From assembly GCF_012927245.1 (NCBI RefSeq), contig NZ_JABBGE010000004.1, positions 310,001 through 374,000 on the forward strand: a DNA stretch of 64,000 bases, in the 5' to 3' direction. Positions 50,641-60,713 of the stretch are shown here, in pieces. Source of the stretch: Streptomyces sp. R302. GTDB taxonomy: Bacteria; Actinomycetota; Actinomycetes; Streptomycetales; Streptomycetaceae. Both the position numbers and the translations under genes were made by a program. The first letter of the stretch is position 1; each line of letters opens with the position of its first letter. A model generated the notes under the pieces. The model searched no databases. It had not been told where the DNA came from and saw only the letters and a program-made list of their open reading frames with translations.

Positions 50641-52089
50641 GTGGCCGACGAGCCCCAGGTTCGCAATGCACAAGACGCAGGCACCGCCCCCGGAGACCGG
50701 ACCAGACATCCGGTCGACGAGACCCTGCCCCCACTGAAGATGTTCACCAGCGGCCTCCAGCACGTGGCCGCCATGTACGCGGGCGTGGTGGCCCCGCCGC
50801 TGATCGTCGGAGCGGCCGTCGGCCTCTCCGGCACCGAGCTCACCTTCCTGACCGGCGCCAGCCTCTTCACCGCCGGCCTCGCCACCTTCCTCCAGACCCT
50901 CGGAGTCTGGAAGATCGGCGCCAAGCTGCCCTTCGTCAACGGCGTCACCTTCGCGGGCGTGGCCCCGATGCTCGCCATCATCGACACCACGAAGGACAAG
51001 GCGGACGCGCTCCCCGTCATCTTCGGCGCGATCATCGTCGCCGGCCTGCTCGGCTTCCTCGCCGCGCCGTGGTTCTCCCGGCTCGTGCGCTTCTTCCCGC
51101 CGGTGGTCACCGGCACCGTCATCACCCTCATCGGCATCTCGCTGCTGCCGGTCGCCTTCGGCTGGGCGCAGGGCCCCAACCCCGCTGCGGACGACTACGG
51201 TTCGAGCAGGTTCCTCGCCCTGGCCGCCGTCACCCTGGCGATCGTCCTGCTGCTGCGCCGCTTCACCCGCGGCTTCCTCAAGCAGATCGCGGTCCTCGTC
51301 GGCCTGGTCCTCGGCACGCTGATCGCCATACCCTTCGGCGCCACCGACTTCTCCCCGGTGACCGAGGTCGACCTCGTCGGCTTCCCGAGCCCCTTCCACT
51401 TCGGCGCCCCGCAGTTCGCGCTCGCCGCGATCATCTCCATGTGCGTCGTCATGCTGGTCTCGATGACCGAGTCCACCGCCGACATGCTGGCGCTCGGCGA
51501 GATCGTCGAGCGGCCCGCCGACGAGAAGACCATCGCGGCCGGTCTGCGCGCCGACACCCTCGGCTCGGCGATCAGCCCGCTCTTCAACGGCTTCATGTGC
51601 AGCGCCTTCGCGCAGAACGTCGGCCTGGTCGCCATGACCAGGATCCGCAGCCGCTTCGTCGTCGCCTGCGGCGGCGGCCTGCTGGTCCTGATGGGCCTCT
51701 CGCCGGTGATGGCCTCGCTGATCTCGGTGGTGCCCCGCCCGGTCCTCGGCGGCGCCGGCGTCGTCCTCTTCGGCTCCGTCGCGGCCAGCGGCATCCAGAC
51801 CCTGGTCAAGGCCGGCCTGGAGAAGGACAACAACGTCCTCATCGTCGCCGTCTCGCTGGCCGTCGGCATCATCCCGATCACAAGTCCGGGCTTCTACCAC
51901 GCCTTCCCGCAGACCGCGCAGATCATCCTGGACTCCGGCATCTCCACCGGCTGCGTCGCCGCCGTCCTGCTCAACGTGGTCTTCAACCACTTCGGCCGCC
52001 GTACGGACGACGACGAGGTGACCGCGCCGATGGAACCGGGCGACGAGATCTCGGAGACCCGCACCGCGAAGGCGGTCCACGTCCACTAG
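50641..52089 (+). CDS. NCS2 nucleobase:cation symporter (urate/xanthine type), copy 2
   Basis: 482 residues, same topology as copy 1: GLQHVAAMYAGVVAPPLIVG, KLPFVNGVTFAGVAPMLAII, VVTGTVITLIGISLLPVAFG and FMCSAFAQNVGLVAMTRIRS. The tail is acidic and ends VHVH. GTG 50641 follows GGAGG. The 294-base upstream gap holds no gene; it is repeat-rich with no clear promoter. Two near-paralogous permeases flanking a purine deaminase suggest uptake of more than one purine. Confidence 0.92.
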   Translation: MADEPQVRNAQDAGTAPGDRTRHPVDETLPPLKMFTSGLQHVAAMYAGVVAPPLIVGAAVGLSGTELTFLTGASLFTAGLATFLQTLGVWKIGAKLPFVNGVTFAGVAPMLAIIDTTKDKADALPVIFGAIIVAGLLGFLAAPWFSRLVRFFPPVVTGTVITLIGISLLPVAFGWAQGPNPAADDYGSSRFLALAAVTLAIVLLLRRFTRGFLKQIAVLVGLVLGTLIAIPFGATDFSPVTEVDLVGFPSPFHFGAPQFALAAIISMCVVMLVSMTESTADMLALGEIVERPADEKTIAAGLRADTLGSAISPLFNGFMCSAFAQNVGLVAMTRIRSRFVVACGGGLLVLMGLSPVMASLISVVPRPVLGGAGVVLFGSVAASGIQTLVKAGLEKDNNVLIVAVSLAVGIIPITSPGFYHAFPQTAQIILDSGISTGCVAAVLLNVVFNHFGRRTDDDEVTAPMEPGDEISETRTAKAVHVH

Positions 52090-52178
52090 GGCCCGAAGCC
52101 TCCGGACGACCCGTCCCGCCCGCCCCGGGCCCCGCGCACCACGCGGGGCCCGGGGCGGCGGCGTGCGGTCCGGCGCCC

Positions 52179-52790
52179 TCACCGCGACTCCAGGGCGATG
52201 CGCCGGGCACACTCGGGGGCCAGCGCCGGATACGCGGCGGCGATCGCCTCGTACTGCCTGCGCCGCAGCAGCCGCTCGGCCTCGCGGCGGCCCGTGTCGC
52301 CGTACAGCCCGTCGAGCAGCGTCTCGTACCGCGCCAGCGTCTGCCGCAGATAGCCCACCTGCCACCGCGCCGGCGCACCGGGCGAGAACCCGCCGCCCTC
52401 GCCGCCGCCCGCTCCGCCCGCCCCGCCCGCCGTCATCAGCCGCCGGTGGCGCGCCGCCCGCCGCTCCAGCTCGGCCGCCGGCAGCCTCGGCACCAGGAGC
52501 GGCTCGGCCCGGATCGCCGCGAGCACGGCCGCCCGCCGCCCCTCGGCCAGCACCCCGACGGCGCTGCCGCGCCCCCGCACGGCCAGGGACGAGGAGGCCG
52601 CCGCGAACTCGGGCGTCCGCTCCACCGCCTCGACCCGCGCGAGCAGGTACAGCCGCAGCGGCCGGAGCGCGTACCGCCGCGGATCGCGCCCCTGCACGTC
52701 CGGAAGCCCGAGCAGCTCCCGGATCATCGCGTCGCTCCAGCCGCGCCGCCGCACCCCGGCCGGCGACACGTAAAGCCAACGGTCCGTCAT
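52179..52790 (-). CDS. Actinobacterial hypothetical protein
   Basis: 203 residues starting MTDRWLYVSPAGVRRRGWSD. Mostly helical; Arg-rich segments (ARHRRLMTAGG; REAERLLRRRQYEAI) and a Gly-rich linker (GGAGGGEGGG) separate two halves. No membrane segment or known motif. It is convergent with the second NCS2 gene and divergent from the FN3 lipoprotein gene. I cannot suggest a function. Confidence 0.72.
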   Translation of the reverse strand: MTDRWLYVSPAGVRRRGWSDAMIRELLGLPDVQGRDPRRYALRPLRLYLLARVEAVERTPEFAAASSSLAVRGRGSAVGVLAEGRRAAVLAAIRAEPLLVPRLPAAELERRAARHRRLMTAGGAGGAGGGEGGGFSPGAPARWQVGYLRQTLARYETLLDGLYGDTGRREAERLLRRRQYEAIAAAYPALAPECARRIALESR

Positions 52791-52887
52791 GATCCCCCCA
52801 AGAATCGACTACGGAGAGTAACGATTCCAGTGAAGCGCACCCCACCGACAACGCCCCCTTGCCAACCGCCCGACCCGCATGCCATAT

Positions 52888-52899
52888 AGGTCTGGACCA
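52888..52899 (+). promoter_or_regulatory. DasR-like site (dre)
   Basis: AGGTCTGGACCA matches 10 of 12 positions of the DasR consensus TGGTCTAGACCA. It follows the -10-like CATATA and lies 25 bases before the GTG of the FN3 lipoprotein gene, a normal position for GlcNAc-responsive repression. Confidence 0.6.
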
Positions 52900-52924
52900 T
52901 TCCGACGGAGACGGAGGCCGGCCC

Positions 52925-53878
52925 GTGCGATGCCCTCAACGCCCGCTCACCACAAGCCTGTTGGTCATGCTCGTGCTCGGCGCCTGTGCCCGTGCCGAAC
53001 CACCGGACTCCACCCCGCCGACCGCCCCCACCGGCCTCACCGCCGCCTCCGGCAGCTCCACCACCGTCCACGTCATGTGGGAGGCCGCCACCGACGACCG
53101 GGCCGTCACCGGCTACCAGGTCCTCCAGGACGGCCGCCCCGTCAAGGACCTCCCCGCCACCACCGTCATGACCGACGTCACCGGCCTCGCCCCCGGCAGC
53201 CGCCACACCTACGCCGTCACCGCCCGCGACGCCGCCGGCAACACCTCGCCCGCCACCCCCGCCGTCACCGCCACCACCCTGCGCGCCACCGCCGACGACC
53301 GCGAACCCCCCACCGCCCCCGGCACCCTCCACGCCACCCCCGACGGCTCCACCGCCGCCGTCCTCACCTGGACCCCGGCCCGCGACGACACCCGCGTCAC
53401 CGCCTACGACGTCCACCAGGCCGGCGTCCGCATCCACACCGCGCCCGGCACCGCCACCACCGCCCGCCTCACCGGCCTGCGCCCCGGCACCGCCTACTCC
53501 CTCACCCTCCGCGCCCGCGACGCCGCCGAGAACTCCTCCCCGGACAGCCCCCCGGCCGAGCTCACCACCGCCCCCGCCCCCGGCGCGCCCCCCAACACCT
53601 CCCCGCGCGCCCTCACCGCCACCTCCGCCGACGGCGAGATCACCCTCACCTGGACCCCGCCCGAGACCGGAGCGCCCGTCACCCACCACGAACTCCACAT
53701 CGACGGCCGCTTCGCCACCACCATCGCCTGGGGTGCCGCCCCACCTCCCGGCCGCGCCACCTACACTTTCCCCGCCCAGGCGAAACCCGGCACCACCTAC
53801 ACCCTCACCCTCCGCGCCCGCCTCCCCGACGGCACCTGGGGCGACTTCTCCGCCCCCCACACGGTCACCGTGCGCTGA
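52925..53878 (+). CDS. Lipoprotein with three fibronectin type III domains
   Basis: 317 residues. A lipobox (LVMLVLGAC, Cys about residue 23) gives a lipid anchor. Three FN3 domains follow: PPTAPTGLTAASGSSTTVHV (~35-120), PPTAPGTLHATPDGSTAAVL (~128-210) and TSPRALTATSADGEITLTWT (~220-317), each with the NTSP or WTP-type strands. Such modules accompany chitinases and cellulases. The DasR-like site suggests a role in chitin/GlcNAc response at the cell surface, perhaps binding. GTG 52925 follows GGAGG. Confidence 0.85.
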   Translation: MRCPQRPLTTSLLVMLVLGACARAEPPDSTPPTAPTGLTAASGSSTTVHVMWEAATDDRAVTGYQVLQDGRPVKDLPATTVMTDVTGLAPGSRHTYAVTARDAAGNTSPATPAVTATTLRATADDREPPTAPGTLHATPDGSTAAVLTWTPARDDTRVTAYDVHQAGVRIHTAPGTATTARLTGLRPGTAYSLTLRARDAAENSSPDSPPAELTTAPAPGAPPNTSPRALTATSADGEITLTWTPPETGAPVTHHELHIDGRFATTIAWGAAPPPGRATYTFPAQAKPGTTYTLTLRARLPDGTWGDFSAPHTVTVR

Positions 53879-53936
53879 GCGGCACCCGGGGGTGTCCCTC
53901 AGGCCGTTCGCGGCGACCCCGAACTACCCTGGAACC

Positions 53937-55733
53937 GTGGCCGAGACCGTTCTCACCAATACCGGGCTGGACAGGTTCCTGGAGCTGCTCGACGGCAGGC
54001 CGGAGCACCGTGATCCCGCGTTCCGGCGGGCCGCCGAGGTCGTCCTCGGGCTGCTCGCGCTGCGTGGCGCCGACCGGGGCAGCGGGGTGCCGGAGCCCAC
54101 GCCGGAGCTGGTGCGGCGGCTGCTCGTCGAGGATCTGCCCGCCTTCGTGTACGTGCCGCCCGGCGAGCTGTCCGGCTACCGGGCGGTCGTCGGCGAGCTC
54201 GCCGGGCGGTTCGACGGGGGGCTCCGGGAGCGGATCGCCGCCGTCGTCGACGAGAGCGCCGGGGACTTCGAGCGGGCCATGGCCGACCCCGGGAACCTCA
54301 CCTGGTACCGGTGGTACGCCTCGCTGCTGCGGACCGTCGGCACCGACCTCGGCGACGCCGAGGACGTGCGGCGGCGGATCGGCGCCCTGGACGGGGCGCC
54401 GCTGCCCGACGGGGTGCTGCGCGCCGATCTCATGGGGCGTACCGCGCTCGCCGACACCGTGCTCGCCGAGGCCGTCGCCCGCGCCTACGTACGGGACGCC
54501 GAGGAACCGCCCGCCGTCGGGCCGCTGCTCAGCGACCACGCCGTCGCCGCCGGCGTCGGCCGGGTCGCCGCCGCGCTCCTCGACCGGTGGACCGCCGCCG
54601 GCCTCGCCGACCAGCTCACCGGCGCCTACGCCCGCTTCGCCCCCGGCCCCGACGACTTCCCCCACCTCGTCCTCGCCGACGCCCTCCTCGACGAGCACAT
54701 GGACTACTACGGGGACACCTCGATCGCCGTGCCGCCGCCCGGTGAGGAGGAGGCCGGGGACGCCGAGCGGGACGCCGACGCCCTGCTCGCCGCCGTCGAG
54801 GAGCTGGCCGAGGAGGAGTACGAGCCCTACGGCGGCGAGGCCCCGCACCTGCTGTACGCGCTCTACCAGCGCGGCTGCGCCGCCGACTCGATCGCCCGGC
54901 GCGCCGCCGAGTACGAGGACTGGAGCGTCGACCCGGCCCTGGAGGACGTGCCCGTCGCCGTGCCGGAGGGGGTGACGGGCGAGTATGTCACCCCGCCCGT
55001 GCCCGAGCTCGTCCGGCTGCTCGGTTCGGCCGGGCTCGGCGAGGACGACCGGGCCCGCCTGGAGGGCCCCGCCCGCGAACTCGCCGCCGTCGCCGACCGG
55101 CTGGCCGCCACCGGCCTCGTACTGCGCGCCGGCGACGCCTTCGGACTCACCCCGCGCGGCGCCGCCACCGTCCGCTACCTCCTCCGGGTCCGCCGGGTCG
55201 CCGCGCCCACCGCCGCCGAGGCGGTCGCCTGGCCGGCCGCGGAACTGGTGGCCGCCGCCGCGCAGTGGCCGCACACGCCCGCCGCGCGCGTGCTCGCCGA
55301 CTGGCTGCACGCGCGCGGGGACACCGCCGACGCCTGGGCGGAGCTGCTCGCCGCCTTCGCGCCCGCTCACGCGCACGCCGCCGAAGGAGCCGACGTACGT
55401 GCCCTGTTCGGGCTCCTCGACACCGCCACCGCCCCGCCCGGCGCCCTGCGCGGCGCGCTCCGGGACCCGGTGATCGGCGCCTCCGCGCTGTACGCGCTGC
55501 GCGCCCGCGGCGAGGACGCCGACCCGGTCCAGGTGCCGGTCTCCGCCCGCGCCCTGGACCTCCTGGACCGGCTGCCCGGCAAGAAGGGGCCGCTGGAGTC
55601 CCGGCGGGCCGCCTTCGACGCGGCCGCCGCCGACTGGCCGGGCGGCTCGGCCGCCCTCGTCAAGGCGATGGCCGAGGCCGATCCGCACGGCGCGCGGAGG
55701 GTCCTCGGCCCGCTGGGCATCAGCCTGCCGTGA
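53937..55733 (+). CDS. Large actinobacterial hypothetical protein
   Basis: 598 residues, Ala/Arg/Leu-rich and probably all-helical, starting VAETVLTNTGLDRFLELLDG. No signal peptide, membrane segment or known motif. A central acidic patch (EEEAGDAERDADALLA; EELAEEEYEPYG) may separate two repeat-like halves. The GTG start has a weak ribosome site. Its last 14 bases overlap the end of the convergent SGNH hydrolase gene. I cannot assign a function. Confidence 0.8.
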   Translation: MAETVLTNTGLDRFLELLDGRPEHRDPAFRRAAEVVLGLLALRGADRGSGVPEPTPELVRRLLVEDLPAFVYVPPGELSGYRAVVGELAGRFDGGLRERIAAVVDESAGDFERAMADPGNLTWYRWYASLLRTVGTDLGDAEDVRRRIGALDGAPLPDGVLRADLMGRTALADTVLAEAVARAYVRDAEEPPAVGPLLSDHAVAAGVGRVAAALLDRWTAAGLADQLTGAYARFAPGPDDFPHLVLADALLDEHMDYYGDTSIAVPPPGEEEAGDAERDADALLAAVEELAEEEYEPYGGEAPHLLYALYQRGCAADSIARRAAEYEDWSVDPALEDVPVAVPEGVTGEYVTPPVPELVRLLGSAGLGEDDRARLEGPARELAAVADRLAATGLVLRAGDAFGLTPRGAATVRYLLRVRRVAAPTAAEAVAWPAAELVAAAAQWPHTPAARVLADWLHARGDTADAWAELLAAFAPAHAHAAEGADVRALFGLLDTATAPPGALRGALRDPVIGASALYALRARGEDADPVQVPVSARALDLLDRLPGKKGPLESRRAAFDAAAADWPGGSAALVKAMAEADPHGARRVLGPLGISLP

Positions 55734-56865
55734 GGTACATCCCCGAGGGGCCCGTGCCCGCCGTGTTGCGGCAGGCGCGGTGGCCCGAGGGGACGGCGTG
55801 GATCAGCGCCAGGCAGCGCCCGAGGGCCTGCTGACCGTACGCGTTGGGGTGCATCGACTCCTGGACGAGGCCCTGCGTGGACCGGCTGTCGATCCACCGC
55901 GCCCACTCGCTGGACGCCCCCGACGGCGGCAGGGAGGCCGTCACCTGGCGGCTCGCCTTCGCGCACACCTCGCGCCCCTGGAGCGCGTCCCGCAGGTCGA
56001 GGAACTGCGCGCCCTTCGCCACCGCGACCTGCCGCAGCCGCCCGGAGAGCTGCGGGACGAGGGAGTCCCGCGCCCAGTCGGAGTCCTTGTTCCAGAACGG
56101 GCAGCCGCCGGTGTTCGTCCGCGACCAGCCGCTCTCGGAGTAGCGGTTCTCGGCGGCGCGGGGGATGGGGGAGGGGTAGGACTGGAGCACGATCCGGTAG
56201 TCGGAGGAGGCGTAGCCCGCGCCGGTCATCACCGCGCGGATCTCGTCGACCGCCTTGCCGACGGAGGCCATCGCCGCGTCGATGCGGGCGTCGACCTCGG
56301 CCTGCTGGTCGTCGTGGCAGTAGGAGTACCAGACGATGTAGTCGGTGGCGCAGGTGGTGATGATGTCGGCGAAGCCGAGGTCGTTGCCGCCGATCGACAG
56401 CGCGATCAGCTTCACGTCGTTCGCGGCGGCGACGGCGGCCAGCCGGTCGGCCTGCGGGGCCTCGCCCTTGTACGCCCGGCCGCCCTGCGAGGCGCGGAAG
56501 ACGTTCTCGGTGGTCGCCCCGGAGCAGGCCAGGTTGATCAGGTTGCTCGCGAGGGGGCCGGCGCTCCTGACCTCGGAGACGTCCGAGCGGTGGCAGCCGC
56601 CGGCGGTGGAGCCGTACACCCGGGAGGGGTCGTAGCCGCTGCCCGTCCAGGCGCGGTCGGTGCCGTCGCGGCCGCCGGAGTTCGTGAGGCTGTTGCCGAG
56701 CCAGCGGCCGGCCTCGCCGGAGATGTAGCTGTCGCCCATGGCGACGACGGCGGTGGGGCCGGTGCCGGGGGAGGCCTCGGCGGCCGGGGCGGCGGCGGTG
56801 GCCAGTCCGGCGGCGGTACACAGGGCCAGGAGTGCGCGCAGCGCGCGGCGGGGGGTCGAGGGCAT
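55720..56865 (-). CDS. Secreted SGNH/GDSL hydrolase (lipase/esterase)
   Basis: 381 residues with a signal peptide (ALRALLALCTAAGLATAAAP, cleavage near AAEAS). SGNH block I is VVAMGDSYISGEAGRWLG (catalytic Ser); block III is IALSIGGNDLGFADIITTCA; the His block is MHPNAYGQQALGRCL. Several Cys pairs suggest disulphides, as in Streptomyces rimosus-type lipases. It acts outside the cell on esters. ATG 56865 follows AGGAGCACACAGCC. Convergent with the large hypothetical. Confidence 0.92.
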   Translation of the reverse strand: MPSTPRRALRALLALCTAAGLATAAAPAAEASPGTGPTAVVAMGDSYISGEAGRWLGNSLTNSGGRDGTDRAWTGSGYDPSRVYGSTAGGCHRSDVSEVRSAGPLASNLINLACSGATTENVFRASQGGRAYKGEAPQADRLAAVAAANDVKLIALSIGGNDLGFADIITTCATDYIVWYSYCHDDQQAEVDARIDAAMASVGKAVDEIRAVMTGAGYASSDYRIVLQSYPSPIPRAAENRYSESGWSRTNTGGCPFWNKDSDWARDSLVPQLSGRLRQVAVAKGAQFLDLRDALQGREVCAKASRQVTASLPPSGASSEWARWIDSRSTQGLVQESMHPNAYGQQALGRCLALIHAVPSGHRACRNTAGTGPSGMYLTAG

Positions 56866-57000
56866 GGCTGTGTGCTCCTGCGGTACGCAGTGACGTGGGG
56901 GACAGCCGCCGGCCGGTGGCATGGCGGAATCTCGCACGCGCTGACTTATTACCGCTAGGTAGCTGCATATCTCGGTTGCGTCACGTCCCCTGTGACACGA

Positions 57001-57047
57001 CAGGGCCCGGGCCCCGGAGCTGTGCGTTCGCCGGGGGCCGGGCCCTG
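57001..57047 (-). terminator. Terminator after malate synthase
   Basis: CAGGGCCCGGGCCCCGG (57001-57017) pairs with CCGGGGGCCGGGCCCTG (57031-57047) with one bulge, 20 bases beyond the aceB stop codon. Confidence 0.8.
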
Positions 57048-57066
57048 TGCGGGGGTGCGTCGGAGA

Positions 57067-58689
<1,623 letters not shown>

Positions 58690-58823
58690 GAACTGTCACT
58701 TCCTTCAGCGGACTACGGGCGGTGCCTGGCGGCCGCCGGGCGTCAGGGACGGCACGGAGTGCCGCGATGCCGAGATACGGCCGCGAGCGCCCTCACAAGG
58801 GATGAGGCGCTTCTAAGCAGTGG

Positions 58824-58863
58824 ATATTAGTTTCCTCATGGTGGAAGTTCAATCGTTTGTTGA
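58824..58863 (-). promoter_or_regulatory. aceB promoter with two candidate operators
   Basis: Reverse strand: -35 TTGAAC (58847-58852), 17-base spacer, -10 TAATAT (58824-58829), a near-ideal promoter. The spacer is the dyad TTCCACCATGAGGAA (58832-58846). TCAACAAACGATTGA (58849-58863), an imperfect copy of the catalase/uraD palindrome, overlaps the -35. Confidence 0.75.
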
Positions 58864-58941
58864 TGTCGAGATTCTTCGGGTCGACAGATCATGGCTCCCG
58901 GTGCCAGCCCCTTCACTCCAGGTGCCCGCCCACGGCCCTCC

Positions 58942-59577
58942 TCACCCGTCGAGCCGGTACAGATCCGCCTCCGTGTCGATGTCGAAGGGCTCCGCCACAT
59001 CCCCGCACTCCACCAGCGCGAGCGCCTCCCGGTGCGCCGCCAGATACTCCCGCGCGCCCCGGTCGCCCTCCGCGCCCGCCGCGATCCCGGCCCACCGGTC
59101 CGCCCCGAACAGCACCGGATGCCCCCGCCTCCCGTCGTACGCGGCCGCCGCCAGCGCGTCCCGCGCCCCGTACGCCCCCCGCACCCGCGCCACCGCCGCC
59201 GCGCCGATCCCCGGCTGGTCCACCAGCGACACCAGCGCCGCGTCCACCCCGCGCGGATCCGCCGCCAGCGAGGCCAGCCCCACCCGCAGCGAGGACCCCA
59301 TCCCCTCGGCCCACTCCGGGTTCTCCACCACCACGCAGCCCGGCAGCTCCGCCCGCTCCCGTACGAGCTCCGCCGCGGCGCCGAGCACCACGTGCACCAC
59401 CGGGCAGCCGCCCTCGCGCAGCACCCGCACCGCGTTCTCGACCAGTGGCCGGCCCCGGTACGGCAGCAGCGCCTTCGGCCGCCCGCCGAGCCGGCGGCCC
59501 CCTCCGGCCGCGAGCAGCAGCCCGGCGACGAGAGGCGTTCCGTGGGTCTCGGGAGTCATGGGATTCAGGGGAGTCAT
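58942..59577 (-). CDS. MobA-like nucleotidyltransferase (molybdenum cofactor cytidylyltransferase type)
   Basis: 211 residues. NTP-transferase motif LVAGLLLAAGGGRRLGGRPKALLPYRG in pieces, VVVENPEWAEGMGSSLRVGL, and LVSLVDQPGIG are typical of MocA/XDH accessory proteins that put CMP on molybdopterin. That would fit xanthine dehydrogenase, the step before uricase, but no xdh gene is in the window. The start is uncertain: ATGs at 59619, 59589, 59577 and 59559 lack a clear ribosome site; 59577 is chosen. Confidence 0.78.
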   Translation of the reverse strand: MTPLNPMTPETHGTPLVAGLLLAAGGGRRLGGRPKALLPYRGRPLVENAVRVLREGGCPVVHVVLGAAAELVRERAELPGCVVVENPEWAEGMGSSLRVGLASLAADPRGVDAALVSLVDQPGIGAAAVARVRGAYGARDALAAAAYDGRRGHPVLFGADRWAGIAAGAEGDRGAREYLAAHREALALVECGDVAEPFDIDTEADLYRLDG

Positions 59578-59736
59578 GGAGGACTGCATACCGCATGACA
59601 CGGAATGACACGGTCGCATGAATGCGCGGCACCCCCTCTTCCCCGCCGGGCGGCCGGGGAGTTAACTGTCCGCACTCCGGGGGCCAGACCGCCGTCCCGG
59701 GGCACCTGGACGGACGTCTCGGCGTGGGGGGAGACC

Positions 59737-60060
59737 GTGTTGCGGAGCGTGGGGCAGAGGCGAGTGACCGGCGAGGCAGTGGACCCGAGAGTGGCCGGAC
59801 TGCGGTCCGCCGTGTCCCGGCTCCGGCGGGAACTGGCCGGACACCGGGTGGACTTCGCCGACCGCGAGATCGCCGAGGACGAACTCGCCGCGCTCGACGC
59901 GATGGCCGTCAGCGGCGCCCCCGAGGTGTGGCGGCTGCGCCGCAGCCTGCTCCTCGTCGCCGGCTCCCTCGGCTCCGTCAGCGCCCTCTCCGACGCCCTC
60001 ACCGGCGTGCGCCACGCCGTCGAGCTCTTCGGCCCGCCCGGCCCGCCGTCCCCCCGCTGA
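59737..60060 (+). CDS. DUF5955-like protein
   Basis: 107 residues starting near VLRSVGQRRVTGEAVDPRVA. The C-terminal half has paired helices LRSAVSRLRRELAGHRVDFA and VWRLRRSLLLVAGSLGSVSA ending GVRHAVELFG, as in the actinobacterial DUF5955 family. Unknown function. GTG 59737 is used; other in-frame GTGs are possible. It is convergent with the response regulator gene. Confidence 0.7.
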   Translation: MLRSVGQRRVTGEAVDPRVAGLRSAVSRLRRELAGHRVDFADREIAEDELAALDAMAVSGAPEVWRLRRSLLLVAGSLGSVSALSDALTGVRHAVELFGPPGPPSPR

Positions 60061-60086
60061 CCGGCGCACCGCGGCGGGGGCACGCG

Positions 60087-60713
60087 CTACCGCCGGATCA
60101 GCCGCCGCTCACGGGCCGCCGCCACCGCCGCCGTCCGCGAGTCCACGCCCAGCTTCGCGAAGACGTGCACCAGATGCGACTTCACCGTCGCCTGGCTGAG
60201 GAACAGCACCTTGCTGATCTGCTGGTTCGACAGCCCCTCGCCGACCAGCTGGAGCACCTCCAGCTCCCGCTTCGTCAGCGCCTCCGCAGGCGTCCGCATC
60301 CGGTCCATCAGCCGGTGCGCCACCGCCGGGGCCAGCGCCGACTGGCCGGCCGCCGCCGTCCGCACCGCCGCCGCCAGCTCCTCCGGCGGCGCGTCCTTCA
60401 GCAGATAGCCCGAGGCCCCGGCCTCCACCGCCGCCAGGATGTCGGCGTCGGTGTCGTACGTCGTCAGCACCAGCACCCGCGGCCCGCCCGGCACGGCCGT
60501 GATCGCCGCCGTCGCCTCCGAACCGTGCATCCCCGCGCCGAACTGGAGGTCCATCAGGACCACGTCCACGCCCCCGGCCGCCGCGAGCTCCACCGCCCGC
60601 TCCGCCGTCGCCGCCTCGGCGACCACCGTGAAGCCCGGCTCGGTGTCGAGCACCGCGCGCAGCCCCGCCCGGACCACCGGATGGTCGTCGGCGAGGAGAA
60701 GTCGGACGGTCAT
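60087..60713 (-). CDS. NarL/FixJ-type response regulator
   Basis: 208 residues. Receiver: LLLADDHPVVRAGLRAVLDT, phospho-Asp in VDVVLMDLQFG, Lys in GYLLKDAPPEEL. LuxR HTH: LTKRELEVLQLVGEGLSNQQ, ISKVLFLSQATVKSHLVHVF. The ATG overlaps the kinase stop (ATGA, 60710-60713), giving translational coupling. It likely controls the divergent ABC transporter genes. Confidence 0.95.
   Translation of the reverse strand: MTVRLLLADDHPVVRAGLRAVLDTEPGFTVVAEAATAERAVELAAAGGVDVVLMDLQFGAGMHGSEATAAITAVPGGPRVLVLTTYDTDADILAAVEAGASGYLLKDAPPEELAAAVRTAAAGQSALAPAVAHRLMDRMRTPAEALTKRELEVLQLVGEGLSNQQISKVLFLSQATVKSHLVHVFAKLGVDSRTAAVAAARERRLIRR

Noticed and set aside
47305..52851. 1848-codon reverse-strand open frame
   Set aside because: Antisense to the permeases and deaminase; Gly/Glu/Asp-rich shadow composition, no domain recognisable.
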